From Acidobacteriaceae bacterium UBA1795 (GTDB taxonomy: Bacteria > Acidobacteriota > Terriglobia > Terriglobales > Acidobacteriaceae): DNA of 5,163 nt. The notes under the pieces are model-generated. The model had not been told where the DNA came from. It was given only the letters and a program-made list of their open reading frames with translations, and did not search any database. Numbering within the stretch: the stretch's first letter is position 1; every line of letters starts with the position of its first letter. Made by a program: the position numbers and the translations under genes. Below, one piece after another: positions 1-4,806 of the stretch. The DNA lies in contig DCFV01000205.1 of assembly GCA_002314435.1 (NCBI GenBank), positions 1-5,163 of the forward strand, read 5' to 3'.

Positions 1-416
1 GTCTTGCAGGTTTCATAGATCAGTTCGGAAATCTCGCGCATCGTGCGATGAACAGGCAGGTTCTTCAGCTGCACATAAATGGCCAGGCCGAACAACAGGC
101 CGCCCACGCAGAAAAGCAATCCGACTGCCAGAAGGTCATGTCCGTTCAGGCCGAAAAAGTTCGTGAAGCTCACACTCTTCAAATCGGGCAGAACCAGATT
201 GGCTTCGCCTCCGCCAGCGTGCTCCGCCTGTGCGTTAGCAAGTGTGGGAACCAGCAGGCCCAGAGCCGCCAAAGCCCTGTACGGCCGGTGCAAAAGGGCG
301 GAAACGCCCCCTTTGATGGCTCCCGTAACTGAAATATCGTGCGTGAAAAGCCTCGCAATAAAGAGCGACAAAACGCTCACGCCTAAGAAGAAATACACCG
401 AACCCAGTGGACTCAC
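1..416 (-). CDS. hppA: Membrane-bound pyrophosphate-energised ion pump (H+/Na+-PPase), N-terminal 138 codons, cut by window edge
   Basis: This is the start of a membrane-integral pyrophosphatase, which hydrolyses PPi in the cytoplasm and pumps H+ or Na+ across the inner membrane. The frame is open from a GTG at 416-414 to the window edge. Recognition rests on the end of the visible part (about residues 90-138): a hydrophobic helix (93-115) followed by LKNLPVHRTMREISELIYETCK, which matches the HppA region just after an early transmembrane helix. Two more hydrophobic stretches lie before it (about 5-22 and 46-62). The second ends in ANAQAE and resembles a signal peptide or first TM helix. GTG was chosen because a strong AGGGAGG ribosome site lies 4 bases upstream and the frame is clean from there. 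The catalytic PPi-binding motifs are beyond the window, so neither ion specificity (K+-dependent Na+ pump versus K+-independent H+ pump) nor intactness can be judged. The family call is firm. Confidence 0.88.
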   Translation of the reverse strand, partial: MSPLGSVYFFLGVSVLSLFIARLFTHDISVTGAIKGGVSALLHRPYRALAALGLLVPTLANAQAEHAGGGEANLVLPDLKSVSFTNFFGLNGHDLLAVGLLFCVGGLLFGLAIYVQLKNLPVHRTMREISELIYETCK

Positions 417-420
417 AGTT

Positions 421-427
421 CCTCCCT
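421..427 (-). promoter_or_regulatory. Shine-Dalgarno of hppA, decides the GTG start
   Basis: On the minus strand this reads AGGGAGG, followed by AACT and the GTG codon at 416-414. It is a near-perfect anti-16S complement at a short but workable spacing. It is the main reason for choosing a GTG start, since no in-frame ATG lies nearby. Confidence 0.75.
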
Positions 428-466
428 GATCTGTGGATTGAAGCCCTAATGTCAAAACAAATGCGA

Positions 467-472
467 ATTACA
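467..472 (-). promoter_or_regulatory. Candidate -10 element (TGTAAT) for hppA
   Basis: The minus strand reads TGTAAT, five of six matches to TATAAT, which would give a start of transcription near 460 and a leader of about 44 bases. The sequence 17 bases further upstream is only TTTTCC, a poor -35. A promoter needing an activator would fit. The CRP/FNR-like dyad at 535-548 would then be centred about 81 bases upstream of the start. A TTGACA at 455-450 is closer to the gene, but it has no -10 at the right distance. Tentative. Confidence 0.25.
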
Positions 473-518
473 CGACCTCACCAAACAGGGGAAAAAGTCA
501 CCGGAAGCCTACCACTGC

Positions 519-551
519 CCTGTGACAGTGTCGAGTGATTGCAGTCACAGG
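519..551. repeat. 8-bp perfect inverted repeat upstream of hppA
   Basis: CCTGTGAC (519-526) and GTCACAGG (544-551) are perfect inverted copies around a 17-base loop. The right arm is shared with the GTGA-N6-TCAC core at 535-548, so the three GTGA/TCAC half-sites in 33 bases could be a cluster of protein-binding half-sites. Alternatively it could be an RNA hairpin in read-through transcript from the glycosyltransferase gene. No U-tract follows on either strand, so it is not a classical terminator. Confidence 0.4.
535..548. promoter_or_regulatory. CRP/FNR-family-like operator core GTGA-N6-TCAC upstream of hppA
   Basis: The sequence is GTGA, six bases (TTGCAG), TCAC, flanked by A on each side. 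Established knowledge: the CRP consensus is TGTGA-N6-TCACA, and the inner GTGA/TCAC bases are those read by the recognition helices. The centre (541.5) lies 125 bases upstream of the hppA GTG. The same arrangement occurs once more in the window (3815-3828), also intergenic. Which regulator binds, if any, is inference. Confidence 0.35.
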
Positions 552-671
552 CGGCTGCGCGATCGGAAATTGCGCAAAGGTATTGATTTTCTTGAGGTTT
601 GCACCGCACGTAAACGGGAGGTTAACAGCAGGTATCACACACAGGCGGCCCGCGGCTCATGCACACCGGAA

Positions 672-695
672 TTGCTGCGAACTCAATTGCAGCAA
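672..695 (-). terminator. Stem-loop just after the glycosyltransferase stop, weak terminator candidate
   Basis: TTGCTGC (672-678) and GCAGCAA (689-695) form a perfect 7-bp stem with a 10-base loop, beginning two bases after the TAA of the glycosyltransferase (700-698) on the minus strand. The position is right for transcript-end formation or 3' protection, but the sequence after the stem is AATTCC rather than a U-run. Intrinsic termination here is therefore unproven. Confidence 0.35.
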
Positions 696-697
696 AC

Positions 698-2272
698 TTA
701 CTCGATAGGAATCGTGAAGTGGTCGCCCGGCAGCTGCCCTTCCAGATCCATGTCGCTTTCATCGCGAACATGCCCGCGCGGCAGCGGGTGCAGCTTGAAC
801 AAGACCAGAACATTGCGCTCCGGGTCGTCGAAGGCGCGGAACGTCGCCACCTGCTCTAGAGAGAAGTGCGTGTGAATGTCGGCCAACGTACCGGGATCCA
901 GATCGTTCCATGCCGCATACCAACCCGGTTGATACTTAGCCAGCTTGCTCTCCAGTGGCGTAGTGCCAAAGTCGTCGCAGAGCGAAGACAGGTGCGTCTC
1001 CATCGTGATCTCATCGCCCGAGATCGAGACCAGCAGCCGCTTTCCGTTGGGGTGCTCATCGATGTAGCGGGTCAGGTTCCGCGCCGCCGTCACAAACGTG
1101 TACTCGGGAAATGCAGCAAAGCTGACGGTCCACGCCGCGTTCGCCACCACAGCGCCCGCTGCCAGCACCACAACCGCCCAGCCCAGTTGCCGCGTAACGC
1201 CCGCCTGCTCCACCAGCGCCGCCGCCCCAAGCGCCACCAGGAAAAAGCAAAACACAGCCACCACCGCAAAGTACCGCGGCTGCGGATGATTCTGCAGCGT
1301 CATAAAGCCGAGGTAGCCGGCAACCGCCAGGATCGAAGCGCCGAAGACCGGGTCCAGACGCAGCGCACGGCTCCACTTCATCGGCCAGAACACGAGCGCC
1401 AAAAGCGCAATCGCGCCCGCCAGCGGAACCAGAATGTGGTCCACCCAGAGCCCGCCGTGGAACGACCACCAGAAGCTTTGCACCGGCCACCAGAACCGCA
1501 GCGGCTTTTCGTAGTCATTAATAAAGTAGAGGTATCGGTAGTCAGCCAGCAGCCCGTGCCGGATTACCAACGCCATCCACAAGCCGAAGGTCGCCGCCGC
1601 TGTGGCCCCGGCCGCCAGCGCGCACAGCACGGCCAGCCTGCGCTGTTTCCGCAGAGGCAGCAGAATCGCCCAGCCGAGCGCCGGCAGCAGAAACACCGCT
1701 GTCGACTTGGTCAGCATCATGCACGTGAAAACCAAGCCGATGACCGCCGCGCACACCCCGGGCCGACGCAGTCGCGGCAACCGCACCGCCACGTTCAATG
1801 CCATCAGCGTCAGGGTCGTCAGCAGCGGCTCCAGAATTGCCAGGCGGCTGAAGGCGTAGAGAAACGGGCTGGTCACCAGCAGCGTCAGAGCCAGCAGCGC
1901 CCGCCAGCGGGACCCGCCTGCACGGAGCAGCAGGTAGCTCAGCAGCAGGTTAGCGAAAAAACAGCTGATCGCCAGTGCCCGTGCCGCCTCCAGCGATACG
2001 CCCGTGAAGCTGAAAACCACCCATTCCAGAAAGGGCCACAGCGGCAGCGCTGGAGCGGGGTTGAAATCCCCTGCCATATACCAGTTGCCGAACAGCTGCG
2101 CGCGCACCGCCGCGTTGCCGTACCAGCCCTCGTCCGTGTACTTGGCCCAGTCCGAGTACCATACCGTGTGATTGGGGAAATCGGCGCCCAGATGCAGCGC
2201 ATGAAGCAGGGCAAAGCCGCAAATCACTGCCAGCCAGCCGGCAAACAACCAACGCTTCATCCTATTCTGCAC
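698..2272 (-). CDS. Polytopic GT-C fold glycosyltransferase (PMT/ArnT-like, lipid-linked sugar donor)
   Basis: The protein is about 524 residues with some ten or more hydrophobic segments between residues 5 and 385, followed by a soluble C-terminal part (about 395-524) expected in the periplasm. Features match the dolichyl-phosphate-mannosyltransferase/ArnT superfamily, which moves sugars from polyprenyl-phosphate donors onto lipid, glycan or protein. An acidic DE pair in a TDEGWY motif (residues 47-48) sits in the first periplasmic loop, where the catalytic Asp of GT-C enzymes lies. It is followed by SRLAILEP (142-149), LTKS (187-190) and HPQPRY (329-334), a typical late-loop motif. Acceptor and donor cannot be read from the sequence. 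Start: GTG at 2272-2270 has GGAG nine bases upstream; ATG at 2260-2258, four codons later (520 residues), lacks a spaced ribosome site but remains possible. A longer TTG-initiated reading from 2353 is unlikely, since it would begin upstream of the likely promoter. No operon partner is adjacent. Confidence 0.85.
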   Translation of the reverse strand: MQNRMKRWLFAGWLAVICGFALLHALHLGADFPNHTVWYSDWAKYTDEGWYGNAAVRAQLFGNWYMAGDFNPAPALPLWPFLEWVVFSFTGVSLEAARALAISCFFANLLLSYLLLRAGGSRWRALLALTLLVTSPFLYAFSRLAILEPLLTTLTLMALNVAVRLPRLRRPGVCAAVIGLVFTCMMLTKSTAVFLLPALGWAILLPLRKQRRLAVLCALAAGATAAATFGLWMALVIRHGLLADYRYLYFINDYEKPLRFWWPVQSFWWSFHGGLWVDHILVPLAGAIALLALVFWPMKWSRALRLDPVFGASILAVAGYLGFMTLQNHPQPRYFAVVAVFCFFLVALGAAALVEQAGVTRQLGWAVVVLAAGAVVANAAWTVSFAAFPEYTFVTAARNLTRYIDEHPNGKRLLVSISGDEITMETHLSSLCDDFGTTPLESKLAKYQPGWYAAWNDLDPGTLADIHTHFSLEQVATFRAFDDPERNVLVLFKLHPLPRGHVRDESDMDLEGQLPGDHFTIPIE

Positions 2273-2335
2273 GTCCAGCAACTCCGGAATAATCCGTCTA
2301 ACTGCTTCACAACGAGGATTCGTAGGGATGGTCCA

Positions 2336-2341
2336 AGTATA
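2336..2341 (-). promoter_or_regulatory. Candidate -10 element (TATACT) for the glycosyltransferase gene
   Basis: The minus strand reads TATACT, five of six matches to TATAAT, placing a transcription start near 2329 and giving a 5' leader of about 57 bases to the GTG at 2272. There is no good -35 at 16-18 bases. A TTGACC lies 28 bases upstream of the hexamer, too far for a sigma-70 pair. If this is the promoter, the in-frame TTG at 2353 cannot be the start codon. Confidence 0.3.
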
Positions 2342-2428
2342 CCGTCCGCGCAACTTCCGTCGCCTTGCAGGTCAATCCACGCGAAATGCGCATACTGGTT
2401 CCAGCGGCATGAACTAAGGAACGATTCC

Positions 2429-2460
2429 CTGTTCCCTGCCCGTTGCAACCTTGGGAACGG
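2429..2460. repeat. Nested inverted repeats in the permease-glycosyltransferase gap
   Basis: CTGTTCCC (2429-2436) can pair with GGGAACGG (2453-2460) through eight positions, one of them a G-U wobble. The loop contains a small palindrome, GTTGCAAC (2442-2449). An alternative stem uses the same GTTCC (2431-2435) with GGAAC at 2418-2422, so the two hairpins exclude each other. This could be part of the permease 3' end or an attenuator-like switch before the glycosyltransferase. There is no U-run. Otherwise the gap 2273-2564 holds no convincing gene. Confidence 0.3.
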
Positions 2461-2490
2461 TGCTCCCCGCCAAGCTATTCTCTATCTCTT

Positions 2491-2507
2491 CGCCTTCTGA
2501 GAAGGCG
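2491..2507 (-). terminator. Compact GC-rich hairpin after the ABC permease, terminator candidate
   Basis: CGCCTTC (2491-2497), a 3-base loop and GAAGGCG (2501-2507) make a perfect 7-bp hairpin, 58 bases past the permease stop on the minus strand. It is the most stable-looking small hairpin in this gap. The downstream minus-strand sequence is AAGAGATAG, not U-rich, so it is not a standard intrinsic terminator. It may act as a 3'-end stabiliser or termination aid. Confidence 0.35.
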
Positions 2508-2564
2508 GGCGACTCGACTGCGGATCATACAGCGCGAACGGCTTCCTGATCGCTGAAAGCTGTT

Positions 2565-3680
2565 TTATTCGTACGCCAAGGCGTCGATCGGGTCCTTGCG
2601 CGCGGCCATCCACGCCGGATACAACGCGCCGAGAAGCGCTCCTGCCATCGCAATCAGCGCGCCTCGGGCTATCCATGCGCCGGTCAGCTCAAAACTGAAC
2701 GTGGGGAACTTGACCAGCAGCAGTGTGCGCACGCCATAGGTGGACACGATGCCGAGCAACACGCCTGTCACGGCCAGCACGCCGGTTTCACGCAGCACCA
2801 CGCTCACAATCGTCAGCTTCGACGAGCCCAGAGACTTGAGAATGCCGATCTCCCGCGTCCGCTCCAGCACTGCCGTGTACATCGACTGGAAGATCACCAG
2901 AAAGCCCACGATCACCGCGATCGTGATCACCACATTCAGCGCCAGGTTGAAGCCTGGGAACCGCGCCGGCGTGTACTGGGAGATCAGATCGGACATCCTC
3001 TGTACCCGGTAGGCTTCGAGACCGCGCGTCGCATGAATCTCGTTGATGATTATTTCTTCGTTGGCGGGGCCGTCGGCTTTCAAATAAATCACCGAGGCCT
3101 TGCCGTCGTTGCCCGTCAGCAGGCCCATCGTCTCGATTGGGATCAGCCGCCTTCCGCCCTTGCCGCTCTCGACGATGCCGCAGATACGGAACGGGCGGTT
3201 GAGGATCGTGACGGTGGAACCCACGATTCGCCCCGGCCCGCCGTGCGCATACACGTCGTCAATGATCACGTCGTACGGTCCTTGGAACGGCCCGCCGGAA
3301 AGAAACACGAATGGCTTGAGCGCGTTGTAGCTCGCATAGTCGATGCCGTAGAGAATCTCCAGGCTACCGCCCATATTGATGTTCTGAACTACCGGCGCAG
3401 CCGCCGTCACGTGCGGCATCTTGCGGAAAACTTCGGCAAGCCGGGCCGACATTGGTGCGCCGCCAATCCCATTCATGAAGCTGGCATTCGATGGGGCCAC
3501 GACAATATCGGCTCCGATTCCGTTGGTGCGCTGCTTCTGGTCGTCGAGCATACCCATGAAGATGGCGACGATCGAGAGGATCATCACCACCTCAATGGCA
3601 ACGGCAAAGACGCTGATGATAGAGCGCATGGGACGGTGCAGCAGATTAGCGAAAACGAGCTTGTTCATAGAAGAAGACAT
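2565..3680 (-). CDS. MacB/FtsX-family ABC transporter permease
   Basis: The 371-residue protein has the classic four-helix MacB/FtsX/LolC architecture: TM1 about 20-45; a large extracytoplasmic domain about 46-245 (MacB-type periplasmic core); TM2 about 247-271; the cytoplasmic coupling loop ERTREIGILKSLGSS (273-287); TM3 about 290-320; TM4 about 336-358. It ends in the family-typical PAWMAARKDPIDALAYE. Such permeases act as mechanotransmission proteins in the inner membrane, exporting or extracting lipoproteins, peptides or drugs, or driving periplasmic enzymes, with a separate cytoplasmic ATPase. No ATPase gene is adjacent: upstream is a divergent gene, and downstream is a glycosyltransferase. 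Start: ATG at 3680 (MSSSMNKL) with GGAG three bases upstream, which is close. ATG at 3668 (MNKLVF) lacks any ribosome site. An in-frame TTG at 3773 would add about 31 polar residues unlike the family and is rejected. Substrate unknown. Confidence 0.87.
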   Translation of the reverse strand: MSSSMNKLVFANLLHRPMRSIISVFAVAIEVVMILSIVAIFMGMLDDQKQRTNGIGADIVVAPSNASFMNGIGGAPMSARLAEVFRKMPHVTAAAPVVQNINMGGSLEILYGIDYASYNALKPFVFLSGGPFQGPYDVIIDDVYAHGGPGRIVGSTVTILNRPFRICGIVESGKGGRRLIPIETMGLLTGNDGKASVIYLKADGPANEEIIINEIHATRGLEAYRVQRMSDLISQYTPARFPGFNLALNVVITIAVIVGFLVIFQSMYTAVLERTREIGILKSLGSSKLTIVSVVLRETGVLAVTGVLLGIVSTYGVRTLLLVKFPTFSFELTGAWIARGALIAMAGALLGALYPAWMAARKDPIDALAYE

Positions 3681-3725
3681 TGGCTCCGGGCGGCTGCACG
3701 GAGTGCACTCTGCCCTGAAGCTAAG

Positions 3726-3731
3726 AGTATC
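3726..3731 (-). promoter_or_regulatory. Candidate -10 element (GATACT) for the ABC permease
   Basis: The minus strand reads GATACT, four of six matches to TATAAT. It would start transcription near 3719 and give a leader of about 39 bases to the ATG at 3680. The -35 position (3754-3749) reads ACCTCA, which is poor, and it lies inside the inverted repeat 3743-3764. Weak evidence on its own. Confidence 0.22.
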
Positions 3732-3742
3732 AGCCAGGGGGC

Positions 3743-3764
3743 GTGACCTGAGGTGCATGGTCAC
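3743..3764. promoter_or_regulatory. Perfect dyad GTGACC-N10-GGTCAC upstream of the ABC permease, candidate operator
   Basis: Two perfect 6-base arms, GTGACC (3743-3748) and GGTCAC (3759-3764), are separated by ten bases. The 22-base span and the roughly one-helical-turn arm spacing suit a dimeric HTH regulator. It overlaps the expected -35 region of the permease promoter (if the -10 is 3731-3726), a position typical for repression. The arms share the GTGA/TCAC half-site with the dyads at 3815-3828 and 535-548. Regulator unknown. Confidence 0.38.
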
Positions 3765-3814
3765 AGGTACCAAATTGGACCAAAGATTCCCATTTTTTCG
3801 TAGCTCGGTGTAGA

Positions 3815-3828
3815 GTGAGCTAAATCAC
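3815..3828. promoter_or_regulatory. CRP/FNR-family-like operator core GTGA-N6-TCAC in the divergent region
   Basis: GTGA, six bases (GCTAAA), TCAC, with A before and G after. It has the same architecture as the site upstream of hppA. The centre (3821.5) is 141 bases upstream of the permease ATG and about 140 bases upstream of the predicted start of the RodZ-like transcript, so the permease is not favoured over the divergent gene by distance. The outer T and A of the CRP consensus are absent. Confidence 0.35.
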
Positions 3829-3927
3829 GAGGAGAGCCAAAACCCAGTGTATAGATCGACAATTGGCTTCCCTCGCAGCCTCTTTACTTCAGACCGATGA
3901 AAATAAAGGGGAATGGAAGAAAAAATT

Positions 3928-3956
3928 TTGACGGAAACAGGGTCCGGGTTTATGGT
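3928..3956 (+). promoter_or_regulatory. Sigma-70-type promoter of the RodZ-like gene
   Basis: TTGACG (3928-3933, five of six matches to TTGACA) and TATGGT (3951-3956, four of six matches to TATAAT) are spaced exactly 17 bases apart. This is the best -35/-10 pair in the window. Transcription would start near 3963, leaving a 39-base leader to the ATG at 4002. The site lies inside the longer open frame beginning at ATG 3897, which argues against that longer start. Confidence 0.5.
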
Positions 3957-4001
3957 GAATGTGGAAATCCCACGGGCTCAATTCCTCTGAAGTGGTTACC
4001 G

Positions 4002-4505
4002 ATGGGTACTTTTGGCGAAGACCTGCGCGCTGAACGGTTATCCCGGGGCATCGCGCTGGAAGACATCACCGAGATTACGAAGATCAGTCTGCGTCACCTG
4101 ATCGCGCTGGAACAGGACCGTTTTCGCGTGCTTCCGGGCGGGATTCTGGCTAAAGGCATTGTGCGCGGATATGTTAACGCCGTCGGTCTGGACGTAAACG
4201 ACTGGACGGAGCGTTTTGTGCTCGCCAATACCCCGACCGACGCCAGTGCCGAAGACGACCATAGCTGGGCTACCTTCGCCACCAACGTGGGCCGCATGCG
4301 CCTCGAGCGCCGGGAGGCTGCTGCACAACGTCTCCGATGGGCTGGGGCCATTGTGCTCATGGTTGCCGCAGGCATAGCCGCTTTTGTCACCGTGCGTTAC
4401 TACGGCATGCGCGCCGGCTGGTGGAACAGCCTGATGCCCCTGCACCCCGTCTCCGCCAAGGCTCACTCCATGATGGTGCACTCTCTCAACTGGTTCCTGC
4501 GTTAA
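4002..4505 (+). CDS. Short RodZ-like protein: N-terminal HTH plus single transmembrane helix
   Basis: The 167-residue protein opens MGTFGEDLRAERLSRGIALEDITEITKIS, the hallmark of the Cro/CI-like HTH at the N-terminus of RodZ proteins (about residues 1-70), including LPGGILAKGIVRGYV (44-58). A polar, acidic then basic linker follows (about 75-112), then one TM helix (about 113-133) with positive residues on its inner side, and a tail of only about 34 residues. RodZ anchors MreB filaments to the inner membrane through this cytoplasmic HTH and helps set rod shape. Classical RodZ is about 330 residues and ends in a periplasmic beta domain (DUF4115), absent here. This may be a minimal RodZ or a membrane-tethered regulator. 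ATG 4002 is preferred over in-frame ATG 3897: family proteins begin MGTFGE, the upstream 35 residues are unlike the family, and the promoter lies between the two. GAAGTGG (3989-3995) is a weak ribosome site. Confidence 0.8.
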   Translation: MGTFGEDLRAERLSRGIALEDITEITKISLRHLIALEQDRFRVLPGGILAKGIVRGYVNAVGLDVNDWTERFVLANTPTDASAEDDHSWATFATNVGRMRLERREAAAQRLRWAGAIVLMVAAGIAAFVTVRYYGMRAGWWNSLMPLHPVSAKAHSMMVHSLNWFLR

Positions 4506-4589
4506 CCTGCGCGCATCCCGGTTTTCTCCTTCCGCAATGCATCTGCGTCCTAGCCGAGCGCGGTTCAGTTCTCCACATCTACCTCTGAG

Positions 4590-4626
4590 GCGGCAATCCT
4601 CGCCGTTCGCTGCAGGCCTTTGCCGC
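4590..4626. repeat. 7-bp inverted repeat between the RodZ-like gene and metK
   Basis: GCGGCAA (4590-4596) and TTGCCGC (4620-4626) are perfect inverted copies around a 23-base GC-rich loop, about 85 bases after the RodZ-like stop. It could be a 3' structure of that transcript. No T-run follows, so intrinsic termination is not supported. The right arm overlaps the candidate -35 of metK. Confidence 0.3.
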
Positions 4627-4649
4627 AGAAGCCCTTGCGCAATTACCAT
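4620..4649 (+). promoter_or_regulatory. Weak candidate sigma-70 promoter for metK
   Basis: TTGCCG (4620-4625) and TACCAT (4644-4649) each match four of six consensus bases at an 18-base spacing. This would start transcription near 4656, exactly at the first base of the 5' hairpin of the leader described next. Expression could also come from read-through of the RodZ-like gene, because no convincing terminator separates them. Confidence 0.25.
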
Positions 4650-4655
4650 AGTTGA

Positions 4656-4806
4656 GTACACCCGATGTCCAATCCTTGGTGTGCGGGCGTGTCTCCCCTG
4701 AGGTTGGAGAGGCAGTTGGGGCTTCGATGCGCAGCGACTCACTTGATCGCTGCGGACTATGAAGTCGGCCCATCACTGAAATTCCCTTACGGGGAGGAAT
4801 GCGAAG
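4656..4806 (+). ncRNA. Structured metK 5' leader, candidate cis-regulatory RNA
   Basis: The 151 bases before metK hold no gene but several clean helices. GTACACC/GGTGTGC (4656-4662 with 4678-4684) has one G-U pair. TCTCC/GGAGA pairs 4692-4696 with 4706-4710. CGCAGCGA/TCGCTGCG pairs 4730-4737 with 4747-4754, eight perfect pairs and a 9-base loop. GACT/AGTC pairs 4755-4758 with 4763-4766. GGGC (4685-4688) can pair with GCCC (4768-4771) and close a junction around the middle helices. A last hairpin covers the ribosome site. metK is a frequent target of SAM-responsive riboswitches, but I do not recognise the SAM-I, SAM-II, SMK, SAM/SAH or SAH consensus here. Function is inferred from position and pairing only. 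Confidence 0.3.
4782..4797 (+). promoter_or_regulatory. metK Shine-Dalgarno within a small hairpin
   Basis: GGGGAGG (4791-4797) is a strong ribosome site nine bases before the TTG start. TTCCC (4782-4786), a TTAC loop and GGGGA (4791-4795) can form a five-pair hairpin with one G-U pair that hides half of it. An alternative stem, ATTCC (4781-4785) with GGAAT (4796-4800), hides the other half. Either fold could tune metK translation, though both are short. An ATG at 4799 lies only one base after the site and opens a 3-codon frame. Confidence 0.5.

Noticed and set aside
450..455. TTGACA on the minus strand as the -35 box of hppA
   Set aside because: At 16-18 bases downstream there is only AGATCA-like sequence, and the start of transcription would fall on the ribosome site itself.
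521..549. TGTGAC...GTCACA read as a single CRP site
   Set aside because: The spacer between TGTGA and TCACA is 19 bases rather than 6. The inner GTGA-N6-TCAC at 535-548 is the version with correct spacing.
866..2500. 544-codon open frame on the plus strand opposite the glycosyltransferase
   Set aside because: Its first codon positions face the third positions of the real gene, where A is rare in GC-rich DNA, so T-initial stop codons hardly arise. The product is rich in R, Q and H and lacks any recognisable domain. It is a shadow.
3033..3746. 237-codon plus-strand frame opposite the ABC permease
   Set aside because: Same antisense phase as above (first positions facing third positions of the real gene). 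The protein is full of H, D and R with no domain, while the minus strand encodes a clear FtsX-type permease.
3897..4001. 35-residue N-terminal extension of the RodZ-like protein from ATG 3897
   Set aside because: No ribosome site before 3897, family proteins begin at MGTFGE (4002), and a good -35/-10 pair (3928-3956) lies inside the extension.
4038..4742. 234-codon minus-strand frame opposite the RodZ-like gene
   Set aside because: Same antisense phase effect. It runs into the metK leader, has no recognisable domain, and the opposite strand has a clear HTH-TM protein.
4656..4806. Known SAM riboswitch or tRNA in the metK leader
   Set aside because: I could not find the conserved SAM-I, SAM-II, SMK, SAM/SAH or SAH core sequences, nor a T-loop and acceptor stem of a tRNA. 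Kept only as an unclassified structured leader.
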